From Sweltsa coloradensis (lineage: Eukaryota > Arthropoda > Insecta > Plecoptera > Chloroperlidae), in the NCBI GenBank assembly GCA_024449915.1, contig JAMZAV010000957.1, positions 248,001 to 312,000 of the forward strand: a DNA stretch of 64,000 bases, given 5' to 3'. Below the pieces are notes generated by a model. It worked only from the letters and a program-made list of their open reading frames with translations, did not search any database and was not told the origin of the DNA. The position numbers were made by a program, and so were the translations under genes. Within the stretch, counting starts at the first letter, position 1. The number at the start of each line of letters is the position of its first letter. Of the stretch, positions 42,701 to 46,387 are shown piece after piece.

Positions 42701-44038
42701 ATTTTTTTTGTGTGTGGGTGAATAATAAATAAATACATTTTTTCCATCTCAATGAGACAAAACAATTTTTTTGGAAGATTTAAAAGACATCTGCAAAAGA
42801 GTTTGAAAAATGGAAAAATTTGTTTTTTTCCCGGAAATGTAATAAATCTCTATAGTGTTGCTATTATTTGAGATACAAAAATTACAAAATATGCAAAACA
42901 TTCGAAAAAAATCTAGTTTTAGAAATTTCTTTAATATAAAAATAAATAAATTGATTAATAAAAATGTATTAATTCCCATTAAAAATGTATTAATTAATTA
43001 CTTAAAAATACGACTAATATATTTTTAAGCACCAAAAATCTGGGAAAAAATCAAAATTTGAATTAACTGCCTAAAATGACTGAATTGAGACCAATCATAT
43101 TAAGGTCTGAAAAGGTTAGTCAAAAAACTGATTTATTAAAGGAGAACAACTTTTATGTCACTGTGTGGCAGTGGGCAGTGGGCAGTGAGGGAGCCTAGCT
43201 AGGCCTACCTCAGCTTGAGGTTAGGCTTCTGACGAGATTTAGGAACAACTTGATGGGCCACTTCCCATTGCATAAGATGCTCCTCATTTCATGCCAGAGG
43301 TAATGACTTGGACTTGATGATCCAGGTGGCGTAACAGTCAATAATCAACTCTTTGTGATGGGTCCCTACAACGATATTTAACATCTATAGAAGGCTAGAT
43401 CCTCAGTCATTGGTCCACTTCCGTGTCACTTAGAAGCCATCTTGAAAAGGTCAGTTTCTAATTTAAAGTAGGTTGTAGCGATTTGAAGACCAAATATTTT
43501 TCAAGATGGCTGTCAGGTTGACAGGTGAGCATATTAGCCATTAACACCAAATGATTACTAAATTTCTTTATGCAATAACTTATCATTGTTTCTGTTTGTG
43601 CATTCCCATGCTGCACAAGCTAAAACCATATCAAACAATCCAGAAAAATACTTAATTGCATTTAAATTTAATATCTAGCATAATAAATTGAAGCTCCAAA
43701 TCGCCATCTTGAATAGGTCAATTTGGTACGCTCGCGCCTGTGCGGACGTACTGGAGACTGGGGATCTAGCCTACTATGGATGTTAAATATTATTGGATCC
43801 CTACATGTTGTGCCAATGGTTTCAGTAAACATTTCACAGAAAATTGTCTAAAAATTATGAATAAAAAACACTTATCCTATCTTATCTACTGTACATCATG
43901 TGAGTGTATCATGTAATTGACCAACCTGTTTGGCATGAGTTCTTCTTCCTCAGTCAGCCCATAGTCGAACACCCCAGTCTTTTGTTTGCTGACGCCATTA
44001 GTTTTAGGGGCGCCATTCTTGACTTTCTCCGCTGCCAT
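9601..44038 (-). CDS. FAR: Fatty acyl-CoA reductase, 11 coding exons, 540 aa
   Basis: FARs reduce fatty acyl-CoA to fatty alcohol with NADPH, for waxes, cuticular lipids, pheromones or ether lipids, usually at the ER or peroxisome membrane. Joined exons: 43926-44038, 41516-41696, 20101-20355, 19173-19300, 18049-18158, 17419-17611, 16308-16424, 13547-13666, 11759-11888, 11125-11252 and 9601-9748. All introns are GT-AG and all phases match. The 1623 bases give 540 residues plus TAA, within the usual family length of about 500-540. Visible motifs are TGGTGFLG (51-58, dinucleotide binding), YISTSYCH (187-194), YAFTK (Y235 and K239, catalytic pair) and RPSIVIP. The FAR_C (sterile) domain covers about 367-490, with hydrophobic stretches at 381-400 and 499-516. 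The protein resembles arthropod waterproof/CG5065-type FARs; substrate and exact orthologue are not determinable. Intron 2 is 21,160 bp and full of transposons, yet no exon is damaged. Confidence 0.95.
9797..10245. mobile_element. Foldback element FB, complete copy
   Basis: Long inverted arms (about 200 bp each) start AGTCTTCACGAGAC and include GTACAACGCTCTGGAGAAA and GAATTCTAAAATGCA. They fold around a GACGCAACGGGAATAAGAAG centre. Partial relatives are at 33930-34180 and 56091-56430. It lies in FAR intron 10. Confidence 0.8.
10270..10475 (+). other. Possible retroelement ORF tail
   Basis: One frame reads ARGESWEDVEEIRLWEDRKN before a stop. This resembles the charged C-terminal ends of non-LTR ORFs, but I cannot assign it. 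Confidence 0.25.
10595..10680. repeat. TG-rich low-complexity tract
   Basis: Imperfect TGTGTGTC/TGTATG run. Confidence 0.8.
10684..11108. mobile_element. hAT2-type MITE, copy A
   Basis: Inverted ends CATAGACATCC and CATAGATATCC with flanks GTATGTCT (10676-10683) and GTCTGTCT (11109-11116), 7 of 8 matching. Shares the interior (GCGGTCCACTTCCGGGACAA, GCCATCTTGAATGGGTGAG, CTCGCGCCTGTGCGGA) with 43371-43797 and 63140-63559. It sits in FAR intron 10 next to the exon 10 donor. Confidence 0.82.
11125..11252 (-). CDS. FAR: FAR exon 10, FAR_C domain
   Basis: Encodes residues 450-491 plus two bases of I492: VFKIDADGLDLNSYFRDC and a positively charged end (AARRHSR). Acceptor CTTCTTCAG, donor AT|GTGAGT. 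A MITE (10684-11108) plus its target duplication lies only about 8 bases into the intron from the donor. Confidence 0.94.
11400..11630. mobile_element. MITE with about 40-bp inverted ends
   Basis: The ends share GCCATCATGAAAGGGGAAAA preceded by a GATTAGA/AATTAGA and GAGCG segment. It is in FAR intron 9 with no other copy in the window. Confidence 0.65.
11759..11888 (-). CDS. FAR: FAR exon 9, FAR_C domain
   Basis: Encodes residues 406-449 with VQRRIQKGFEVFEYYANNQW, a highly typical FAR_C stretch, and a basic end (NKRERK). Acceptor CGTTACAG, donor AAG|GTGAGT, phase 0. Confidence 0.95.
11889..12360. other. FAR intron 8, AT-rich, nothing recognised
   Basis: No repeat partner or gene seen. Confidence 0.5.
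12361..12514. repeat. Inverted repeat, about 35-bp arms
   Basis: ACATTGTTTATATTAATGG...CCAAACAT is answered by ATGTTTGGTGAACCCATTAA...CAATGT about 80 bases on. Probably a MITE remnant. Confidence 0.55.
12515..12857. other. Less AT-rich intron segment with TGACGTCA
   Basis: Contains GATGACGTCAGCG (a CRE-like word) and GCCGCCATG. No coding frame recognised. Confidence 0.35.
12858..13019. mobile_element. hAT-like MITE fragment
   Basis: CAGTAGCGTAACTAGGGGGG is the family terminus, and the interior word TACTAGGTTTTA recurs in the element at 24910-25190. Confidence 0.4.
13060..13482 (-). mobile_element. SINE family 1, subfamily A
   Basis: Read on the minus strand: a tRNA-like head (CGTTGGTCTTGTGGTTAGCG; anticodon-like loop between CTGC and GCAG; B box GGTTCGATTCC), then GGTGACTTTGGAGCC, the body words TCGATCTTTGGTTGGTTATC and GTCGGGGCCTACAGGGTTGG, CCACTGAAAATCAG, TGAGTGGGTAGACTC and an (AAATA/TTTA)n tail. 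Length about 420. No coding capacity. It ends about 60 bases from the FAR exon 8 donor. Confidence 0.85.
13547..13666 (-). CDS. FAR: FAR exon 8, start of FAR_C domain
   Basis: Encodes residues 366-405 plus two bases of V406. WYPGG opens the FAR_C region, and residues 381-400 (LAVFFFHLIPAILLDTIIFL) form a hydrophobic helix suited to membrane contact. Acceptor GTTGCCAG, donor AGT|GTGAGT. A SINE begins about 60 bases beyond the donor. Confidence 0.94.
13700..15130 (+). repeat. Repeat R2, copy 1, split by a transposon
   Basis: The flanks 13700-13847 and 15004-15130 match the undivided copy at 18200-18425 (ACGTTAATAAAGATTATATCT, then ATGCTACCCAGTA, then AGTGAAATCACCGAAATTTA). This gives an empty-site comparison for the inserted element. 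Confidence 0.75.
13848..14999. mobile_element. DNA transposon with repeated GGGCCAATGTCA motif
   Basis: Inverted ends CTGTGGCTAGGTGCAAAA and CTGTGGCTCGGTGCAAAA extend through AGGGCCAATGTCAGAAAAGT. Flanks ATCT (13844-13847, 15000-15003) are duplicated, and the paralogous site at 18271-18274 has ATCT once. The motif GGGCCAATGTCA or its complement occurs seven times, at both ends and inside. No transposase is seen in the 1152 bp. Confidence 0.85.
15186..16021 (-). mobile_element. SINE family 1, subfamily B, interrupted
   Basis: The 3' part (TAGAATCTACCCACTCAG...ACGGCTCCAAAGTCACCG) ends near 15495 and the tRNA head (GGGGATTCGAACCCGGGATC...GGAAGCAGAG) resumes near 15898. The gap is filled by a LINE-like 3' end. 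Subfamily B differs from A in GGCGCYGAC and GAGACCGGCATAT. Confidence 0.75.
15500..15897 (+). mobile_element. Truncated LINE-like 3' end with TAC tail
   Basis: About 400 bp of AT-rich sequence ending CTATAATAAAAATACTACTA and a TAC triplet run sits inside a SINE. The structure is that of a 5'-truncated retroelement; no coding part remains. Confidence 0.5.
16113..16306. repeat. CACTA pentanucleotide satellite abutting a splice donor
   Basis: About 190 bp of (CACTA)n with a central block of (CACTG)n, ending directly at the ACTCAC that is the complement of the exon 7 donor GTGAGT. On the gene strand the intron therefore starts GTGAGTGTAGTGTAGTGTAG. Confidence 0.95.
16308..16424 (-). CDS. FAR: FAR exon 7
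   Basis: Encodes residues 327-365 plus two bases of W366, with VVNLTSSSEIQVSWEEI, the end of the NAD-binding domain. The donor is CTG|GTGAGTG, and within a few bases downstream the intron becomes a long pentanucleotide array (16113-16306). Acceptor TTTCCCAG. Confidence 0.93.
16425..17418. other. FAR intron 6, nothing recognised
   Basis: AT-rich with no repeat partner seen. Confidence 0.5.
17419..17611 (-). CDS. FAR: FAR exon 6
   Basis: Encodes residues 263-326 plus two bases of K327: IPIWKDPLPGWTDN, then NGPTGLLIGAGKGVLRSMYC and the YADFLPVDVAV segment, all hallmarks of the family. Acceptor TTGCATTACAG. The donor, AA|GTGCGT, is the least consensus-like of the gene but keeps GT and frame. 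Confidence 0.94.
17631..17730. repeat. 42-bp tandem repeat, 2.4 units
   Basis: Units at 17631-17672 and 17673-17714, then a partial one, each with TGTAGGGCC, TGTTGG and GTACCACAGGGA. It starts about 20 bases from the exon 6 acceptor, in the pyrimidine-tract and branch-point zone of intron 5. Confidence 0.85.
18049..18158 (-). CDS. FAR: FAR exon 5, YxxxK active site
   Basis: Encodes residues 226-262 with LPNTYAFTKALAEGLV. Y235 and K239 are the catalytic Tyr and Lys of the SDR active site. The exon ends in LRPSI, and the next codon, V263, is split by the intron. Acceptor CTTTTAG, donor G|GTGGGT. Confidence 0.95.
18200..18725 (+). repeat. Repeat R2, copy 2 (undivided)
   Basis: Matches copy 1 and, in reverse, 35285-35760. 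Includes ACCGTTATCAAATTTCACAC, TGAAATCACCGAAATTTACT and GAGTGCGCGCATTTGAGTTG. Class unknown. Confidence 0.7.
18726..19172. other. FAR intron 4, nothing firm
   Basis: A piece around 18990-19080 (GAGCGAACA, AAAACGCATGT) has a weak relative at 34480-34540. Confidence 0.4.
19173..19300 (-). CDS. FAR: FAR exon 4
   Basis: Encodes residues 184-225 and two bases of E226. It carries LFTYISTSYCH, the FAR version of the SDR Ser-containing strand, then ERPYPPPSDPHKVI, a stretch shared by many insect FARs. Acceptor TTGCCAG, donor GA|GTGAGT. Confidence 0.94.
19301..20100. other. FAR intron 3, nothing recognised
   Basis: No repeat partner or gene seen. Confidence 0.5.
20101..20355 (-). CDS. FAR: FAR exon 3
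   Basis: Encodes residues 99-183 in phase 0 at both ends. It contains the NVNIVYHAAATIRFDE stretch, typical of the FAR NAD-binding domain (VxHxAATVxFDE). Its third codon positions are strikingly GC-rich compared with the AT-rich introns, as expected of an old coding exon in this genome. Acceptor TTTCAG, donor GAG|GTGAGT. Confidence 0.95.
20356..20754. other. Start of intron 2 side, nothing recognised
   Basis: AT-rich, no feature seen. Confidence 0.4.
20755..20990 (+). pseudogene. Non-LTR retrotransposon ORF2 C-terminal fragment
   Basis: Reads ERLRWFGHMKRMQKDR, then KRGRPRLRWEE, the usual C-terminal signature (WFGHVxRM...RGRPRxxW) of LINE reverse transcriptases, broken by stops. A close relative at 21770-22215 lacks the first part. 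Confidence 0.75.
21226..21628. mobile_element. TIR element with AGGGTGCGAATT ends
   Basis: AGGGTGCGAATTGAAGGGGGG at the left and AATTCGCACCCT at the right are inverted. Inside, a 55-bp tandem duplication (CCTCAGATCGCTTCTAAGGC) spans 21430-21535. Flanking duplication not convincing. Confidence 0.5.
21770..22215 (+). pseudogene. LINE ORF2 fragment split by a MITE
   Basis: The parts either side of 21816-22044 align to the intact relative at 20830-20960 (CAGGAAATAAACAGAGAAAA). Stops are present. The comparison gives an empty target site for the MITE. Confidence 0.65.
21816..22044. mobile_element. hAT1-type MITE, copy 1
   Basis: Ends CAGTGGCGCATC and GGATACGCCACTG, flanked by GGCAGAAA and GGCAGGAA (7 of 8). 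The interior matches, in reverse, the element at 26055-26495 (TTTTTCCGGGAGACAAGCCC). Confidence 0.85.
22216..22637. other. No recognisable feature
   Basis: No gene or repeat partner seen. Confidence 0.4.
22638..23038. mobile_element. hAT-like element with G/C runs
   Basis: GCAGTGGCGTAGGAACC with a long G run at the left and a C run ending ACTACGCGCTT at the right, flanked by GGTGATAG and GGTGATAA (7 of 8). Confidence 0.6.
23047..23606. other. No recognisable feature
   Basis: A C run at 23398-23409 only. Confidence 0.4.
23611..24249 (-). mobile_element. TTAA MITE (AGGGGTATT family), complete
   Basis: GGGGCTATTACCCC at the left and GGGTGAATACCCCT at the right, flanked by TTAA (23607-23610, 24250-24253), as for piggyBac-type elements. 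Relatives are at 28468-29080, 45713-46387 and 1593-1727. Confidence 0.75.
24254..24582. other. No recognisable feature
   Basis: Contains GCAACGTGCGCGCGCAGACG; no gene seen. Confidence 0.4.
24591..24878. mobile_element. hAT1-type MITE, copy 2
   Basis: Starts CAGTGGCGTATCCAAGGGGG and ends GATTCGCCAATA (decayed). Flanks AATGTTTG and ATTGTTTG match at 7 of 8. Same orientation as copy 1. Confidence 0.75.
24910..25190. mobile_element. hAT-like MITE
   Basis: AAGTGGCGTAATTACAGGG and AGTTACGCCACTA ends, flanks GTGATGTG and GTGATGAG (7 of 8). The interior differs from the other CAGTGGCG copies. Confidence 0.75.
25191..26046. other. No recognisable gene
   Basis: AT-rich apart from a patch around 25800-25910 (CCACTGGGGTGGTCTAGCGC), perhaps a retroelement 3' region; not assigned. 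Confidence 0.35.
26055..26495. mobile_element. hAT1-type MITE, copy 3, perfect target duplication
   Basis: CAGTGGCGTATCCAGG at the left, AATACGCCACTG at the right, exact 8-bp flanks GCGCAGTA (26047-26054, 26496-26503). A 60-bp stretch (TCAAGGTCATTTTGGTGAAA) is duplicated inside. No transposase. Confidence 0.9.
26504..26943. other. Intron segment with a perfect hairpin
   Basis: ATCGTTTGTGCAC (26785-26797) pairs exactly with GTGCACAAACGAT (26813-26825). Poly-C at 26681-26690. No gene. Confidence 0.5.
26947..27300 (+). mobile_element. SINE family 1, subfamily B
   Basis: Head TGCTCGTTAGTCTTGTGGCT, anticodon-like CTGCTTCCAATGCAG, a short deletion before ACGGTGACTTTGGAGCCG, then the B-type body (GGTGTCGGCGCATAC). 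Confidence 0.75.
27504..27602. repeat. Palindromic pair of tRNA-like segments
   Basis: Arms of about 37 bp (AGAAGTTAAAAACATCCATC...GGGTTCGAACC) face each other; each contains a B box-like GGTTCGAA or its decayed mirror. Related to the tRNA-like repeat at 48196-48268. Confidence 0.6.
27603..28467. other. AT-rich intron, nothing firm
   Basis: A hairpin TAATTACCTT...AAGGTAATTA lies at 28138-28192. No gene. Confidence 0.4.
28468..29080 (+). mobile_element. TTAA MITE (AGGGGTATT family), decayed
   Basis: Starts AGAGGTATTCACCCGCTAAA and aligns in reverse with most of 23611-24249. The right end is lost. Confidence 0.6.
29081..29418. other. No firm feature
   Basis: GCCGTTCCTTCTTTTCTTAC at 29146 has a weak relative at 59019, possibly an old retroelement 3' region. 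Confidence 0.3.
29420..29625 (-). mobile_element. SINE family 2, copy 2
   Basis: Complement of the head GGCTCGAGCGCTAAGCGCAC and of the body CAGTCAGGATTGCCGGTCTC. Confidence 0.7.
29629..30235. other. No recognisable feature
   Basis: AT-rich intron 2 sequence. Confidence 0.4.
30236..30420. repeat. GTGTGC hexanucleotide microsatellite
   Basis: About 180 bp of almost perfect (GTGTGC)n with one break (GTGGCGTG) and a GCGTGC-rich end. The long frames through it are artefacts. Confidence 0.97.
30421..30798. other. AT-rich, nothing recognised
   Basis: No feature seen. Confidence 0.5.
30808..31239 (+). mobile_element. 5S rRNA-derived SINE
   Basis: The head 30808-30931 folds like 5S rRNA: GCCAGCGGT pairs exactly with ACCGCTGGC. 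It contains CACCGAAGTTAAGCAGCATC and GGGTGACCGC, matching the 5S internal promoter and core. A roughly 300-bp non-5S body and a (TCAA)n tail follow. The whole is flanked by an exact 9-bp duplication TCTTGTAGA (30799-30807, 31240-31248). SINE3-class elements have this design. It lies in FAR intron 2, antisense to the gene. Confidence 0.9.
31249..31796. other. Unassigned, with poly-C
   Basis: 31260-31400 contains TCAAGATCGGAGTAGCCG-like text also found in repeat R5. A C run sits at 31491-31503. No gene. Confidence 0.35.
31797..31975 (-). mobile_element. SINE family 1, subfamily A, 3' fragment
   Basis: AAATA tail, CTACCCACTCAGTCAC and CCAAAGTGACCAAGCCAACC; the tRNA head is missing. Confidence 0.75.
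32104..32500 (+). repeat. Repeat R3, copy 1
   Basis: Diverged reverse complement of 52820-53160; shared CTGCTTTGTTTTG, TTCCTTATTAAATTCTAATG and CCAAAATCAGCATT. Class unknown. Confidence 0.6.
32641..32960. promoter_or_regulatory. GC-rich island with palindromic CRE
   Basis: GC-rich against an AT-rich intron, with the 16-bp perfect palindrome CGAGTGACGTCACTCG (32720-32735) containing the CREB/ATF site TGACGTCA. Could be an enhancer or promoter inside intron 2, or part of an unrecognised repeat. Confidence 0.3.
32961..33929. other. Mostly AT-rich; GC-rich patch shared with 62.9 kb
   Basis: 33140-33265 (CGACGG, then CTCCCCATACGC and TGGCTGGTTCTGACCAGCA) matches the complement of 62870-63000. 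A tRNA-like remnant CCCGACCGGGTTTTAAACCC is near 33645. Confidence 0.45.
33930..34180. mobile_element. Foldback element FB, left half
   Basis: Left arm AGTCTTCACTATAGAC...GTACAACGCTCTGGAGAAA and the centre GTCGACGCAACGGGATAAAG; the right arm is lost after the centre. Confidence 0.7.
34181..34862. other. AT-rich; short inverted SINE head
   Basis: CCAACCACAAGACCAACGAG (34809-34828) is the complement of the SINE head that follows at 34863, giving a head-to-head remnant. Otherwise nothing is seen. Confidence 0.4.
34863..35266 (+). mobile_element. SINE family 1, subfamily A
   Basis: Full-length: GGCTCGTTGGTTTTGTGATT head, CTGCTTCCAAAGCAG, GGGTTTCGATTCCCGC, complete body and TTTA tail. Confidence 0.85.
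35285..35760 (-). repeat. Repeat R2, copy 3, inverted
   Basis: Aligns in reverse with 18200-18725 and its far end (GGCTGGCGAGGAG complement) with 13700-13740. Confidence 0.65.
35798..36217 (-). mobile_element. SINE family 1, subfamily A
   Basis: Full-length, with GCGGGATTCGAACCCCGGAC as a well-preserved B box and arm on the complement; close to the copy at 13060. Confidence 0.85.
36381..36792. repeat. 208-bp tandem duplication containing a SINE 3' end
   Basis: CGTATCGTAACGATTGATTT starts at 36381 and again at 36589. Each unit includes CAATGGGTATATAAAC and a subfamily B SINE tail on the complement. Confidence 0.85.
36793..37201. other. SINE remainder and unassigned sequence
   Basis: 36793-36860 continues the B-type SINE (GAGACCGGCATATTTAAGTA), then ATTTA-rich text. 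No gene. Confidence 0.4.
37206..37564. mobile_element. TTAA-type MITE with CCCTTTC ends
   Basis: TTAA|CCCTTTCCGGCCC at the left and GGGTCTGAAAGGG|TTAT at the right. CCC-starting ends at TTAA suit the piggyBac type. Confidence 0.6.
37569..38390. other. No recognisable feature
   Basis: A C run at 37911-37925 only. Confidence 0.4.
38391..38700. repeat. Degenerate ATACATATGACACAT tandem repeat
   Basis: Roughly 300 bp of GATACATATGA/ACACAT variants. Frames through it are artefacts. Confidence 0.85.
38736..39197. mobile_element. Long near-perfect palindromic foldback element
   Basis: Arms 38743-38946 and 38991-39194 (about 204 bp each) are inverted copies with very few differences, with a 44-base centre holding a smaller CTTGGCCAT...ATGGCCAAG hairpin. 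Flanked by an exact 9-bp duplication TGAATATTA (38727-38735, 39198-39206). Non-coding. In FAR intron 2 the transcript would form a very long duplex. Confidence 0.92.
39307..39734 (-). mobile_element. SINE family 1, subfamily A
   Basis: Full-length with AAATA tail; its head end is included in a tandem duplication. Confidence 0.85.
39578..40075. repeat. About 248-bp tandem duplication including the SINE head
   Basis: GCTAGGACGGCTCCAAAGTC through GCACTAGATATTTATAATGG and GAGTAATTACGCGTTT occurs twice in tandem with few changes. Confidence 0.85.
40076..40660. repeat. Diverged direct repeats (TTTTGATTTTCYCCGG)
   Basis: GATTTTGATTTTCTCCGGTA-like starts recur near 40075, 40226 and 40536, followed by ATTACCC and CTAAGTGTGG; a third copy of the ATATTTATAATGG...ACGCGTTTTGAT unit is at 40445-40520. 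Confidence 0.65.
40661..41264. other. No recognisable feature
   Basis: A CCAGCC/CCACC-rich patch at 40680-40730; no gene seen. Confidence 0.4.
41265..41510. repeat. Cluster of ATGGCG motifs just inside intron 2
   Basis: ACAARATGGCG-like words occur near 41281, 41348, 41472 and 41496, with close variants at 41265, 41372 and 41410. The last is about a dozen bases from the exon 2 donor. AARATGGCGG resembles the YY1/Pho recognition sequence. It may equally be a decayed tandem repeat. Confidence 0.45.
41516..41696 (-). CDS. FAR: FAR exon 2, Rossmann glycine motif
   Basis: Encodes residues 38-98 including MFKGRSVLLTGGTGFLG, the first beta strand and glycine-rich NAD(P)H loop of the extended SDR fold (NAD_binding_4). 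The donor is GCG|GTAAGT. The acceptor reads CTATGTCCCCACAG and is copied six more times just upstream (41688-41973), which makes this the most unusual splice site of the gene. Confidence 0.95.
41688..41973 (-). repeat. 41-bp minisatellite that multiplies the exon 2 splice acceptor
   Basis: Units begin at 41688, 41729, 41770, 41811, 41852, 41893 and 41943 (the sixth interval is 50 bp). Each contains the intron end (TGTCCCCACAG or TGTCCTCACAG on the minus strand) and the first nine exon bases (GATATGCGA or a one-base variant). The first unit is the real exon boundary. In the copies the frame after the acceptor reads ATA TGC GAC ATG TTG TAA, a stop. Confidence 0.9.
41974..43370. other. FAR intron 1, no firm feature
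   Basis: 42280-42500 reads partly like a retroelement ORF tail (LRRRAKEFNSLPENRR) but is too short to assign. The rest is AT-rich. Confidence 0.35.
43371..43797. mobile_element. hAT2-type MITE, copy B
   Basis: Inverted ends ATATTTAACATC...AAGGCTAGATCC, flanked by exact TCCCTACA (43363-43370, 43798-43805). Same interior as copies at 10684 and 63140. In FAR intron 1, about 120 bases from the ATG exon donor. Confidence 0.85.
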
Positions 44039-44056
44039 GTTGACAGACGCGACTCC
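43926..44056 (-). CDS. FAR: FAR exon with start codon
   Basis: The ATG is at 44038-44036 in the context GTCAACATGG, and 113 coding bases give residues 1-37 plus two bases of R38. The N-terminus is polar and rich in Lys, with no signal peptide, followed by an acidic run (TEEEEL). The donor is CAG|GTTGGT. A clear acceptor, TTCTGCTTCAG, ends at 44057, so bases 44056-44039 are 5'UTR and at least one non-coding exon lies upstream. No earlier in-frame ATG exists in the exon. Confidence 0.88.
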
Positions 44057-44101
44057 TGAAGCAGAACAGAACGAAATATGTTAGTACAACAGAATGATGC
44101 G

Positions 44102-44131
44102 CTGTCATGTCATGTCATGTCATGTCATGTT
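44102..44131. repeat. TCATG microsatellite
   Basis: Five tandem TCATG units lie about 45 bases upstream of the acceptor of the ATG exon (minus strand), within the likely branch-point region. Confidence 0.7.
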
Positions 44132-44798
44132 ACCGTTTCCGCCTGCGTCAAATAATGTTTTCGGCAAGTTCTCGTGGATCCGCAGATAAATTACACGACA
44201 GTAAAACCATCATCTTTACTCCCATTAAGTTAACATGGAGCCGAGCGCACGAACAAGCGCTAAAAAAACCCGGGCCCTCACACTGCATAACATTCATTGG
44301 TGTCACGATATTACCTAAGGCCCAAGGCTTCAAAACCTCCTGGGGGGATTTTTCGGCTGCAGATTCAGTGACCTTGACATGATAGCTAGTTTTTCCGCGG
44401 AATGATTATATTTCATGGGTAATTTAGTTTCTCAATTTGTATTTCACGGTTACATGCATGTGCACCACCGCTTCTAGAAAACTAGGACTAGATTCTTTGC
44501 ATTTATCAGAACCTTGTTTCATAACACGTGTTGACGAAAAAATTAAAATCGTACAATTTTTTTAAAATTTTATTAAATTTTGCATTTTATTGTAAAAAAA
44601 TAATGAATTTTATTGAATAGAAATATAACTTTGAAGCGGTATTTTGCGCATCGCAATGGTGAATAATTTCGATTATTCGTCAATGTGGATGACATTTGAA
44701 CGGACTGGAGTCCTTTTGTTTATTAGACTTTTGAATGTTTATAATTTTGGAATTAAATAATTTAAACTTATTTCGTAGTTCAATCAGTTGCACAACTT
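44132..44798. other. Upstream of ATG exon, nothing recognised
   Basis: Moderately GC-rich to 44400, then AT-rich. No core promoter seen. Confidence 0.4.
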
Positions 44799-45212
44799 GT
44801 CTGGCTCACTGGTCGTGTGGGCTAAAGGTTCGCTTTCCAATGCAAAAGGTCAAGGGTTGGATCCCGCTTTAGGCAGTTTTCAACTTTGATTTGGACTTGA
44901 GTCCATCAGTTCTTGCTTAGGAATCTGTAAATGGTGACTTTCGAGCCGTAGCAACGTGACACGTAATAAATTATAATGTTGTTCCGAAGTCTTGTTATTC
45001 TGGCGCGGTCCGCGGGTGAAATCGTGTCCAGCTTGATTGATCGGTGTTTCCTACTTAAATATGCCGTTCTATAGTAGTTGGTGATTGTTCGTTCGACGAT
45101 GGTGTCGGCGCCTACAGGGTTGGCTTAGCCGGCTTAAAATTTAATGTCACCACTGAAAATCAGTTATGTGCCTGAGTGGGTAGACTCTAAATACGATTCT
45201 ATTTATTATAAT
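44799..45212 (+). mobile_element. SINE family 1, subfamily B
   Basis: GTCTGGCTCACTGGTCGTGT head, B-type body (GATGGTGTCGGCGCCTACAG) and ATTTATT tail. Confidence 0.8.
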
Positions 45213-45708
45213 GTTTATCTATCTTTTGGTTGTATGTTCATTTGCGAGTACACGGCTCCGAAGAATTAATTGTTCCCACAGTCTCGAAATAATGTATCGT
45301 TACTAAAACATACAACACATATCCAAGATGGCCTACGTGCGCATTTACTTTTCGGTAATGGACCCTTTGATAATTATTCTTTACGCAACGATCTCTTAAA
45401 TTGAGAAAAAAAAAAAGTCATCTTTACCAGCAGAGACAGAAAACCCGGGTTTTGGGAACCTTCATTTGGTGAGAGTCGATAAAATTTAAATTTCATTCAT
45501 GTCTAGGCTATATTAGGTCATGCAGGTCTTTAATACTATCATTGATATAAACCATATGGTTATATACTCAAAGATACTATCTTACTAAGAGAGTATATAA
45601 CATTATTTTAAATTTAACCATAATATGGTTTTATATTATAATTCTAATCTCCTTTTTGTTAAAGCAAATTAACTTTTATTTAAATTAACATTAAGATTTG
45701 CACCATCA
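45213..45708. other. No recognisable feature
   Basis: AT-rich. Confidence 0.4.
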
Positions 45709-45712
45709 TTAA

Positions 45713-46387
45713 AGGGGTATTCACCCGCTAAACTCAAAAAATATATTTCATTTGGGCTAACTAGTTATGAATTTAGAAATGAACAGAAAAATTATTGGGT
45801 CAGCCATTACCCGGGAAAAAATTGTCAAACTTGGTAATTTTCGAGCTAGGTCCCATCGGTAAAAATCTCCCATATGAATTAACATGGGGACGATCTTTAT
45901 GCCCTGTGACCTTGGAGGATTTTGACCTACTCGGAAGCCTTTTCTGTAAATCCGGACCTACTCGGAAGCCTTTTCTGTAAATCCGCTATCTGGGCAAGTG
46001 GTTTGGTCAAAATATGCTGATTACCTGCAAGAAAGGTTGTAATTTTGGAAGGTATATTTTTGCGAGTATGAGTGTATATTTGCGCAGTGTTTCAAAACAC
46101 GATTTTATAAAGGGTCAGTTTAGATTGGTACGATTCTCTAGTATCTAAGAAATTTCCCAAAACGCCAATTTTCGACAATTGCAGGTCGCTTTGATTTAAA
46201 GTCCCCCACTAAAAATCAGTTATATTATAACTGAGTGGGTAGACTCTAAAAACAATTTATTTATTATTTATGTATTAAAAGACTTGAAGAATTAGTGTAA
46301 AATCACAGTTATAGAGATATAAATTTTTAAATGGTCATTTGAGTGTGCCATAGATTATGTGGGGGGGAAAATGGGGTAATAGCCCCT
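45713..46387 (+). mobile_element. TTAA MITE (AGGGGTATT family) carrying a SINE piece
   Basis: TTAA|AGGGGTATTCACCCGCTAAA to GGGGTAATAGCCCC. A 40-bp local duplication (CTACTCGGAAGCCTTTTCTG) lies near 45925, and a SINE 3' end interrupts it at 46178-46270. Confidence 0.7.
46178..46270 (+). mobile_element. SINE family 1, 3' fragment in MITE
   Basis: GTCGCTTTGATTTAAAGTCC...CTGAGTGGGTAGACTCTAAA then TTTATT. The nesting dates the SINE insertion after the MITE. Confidence 0.75.
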
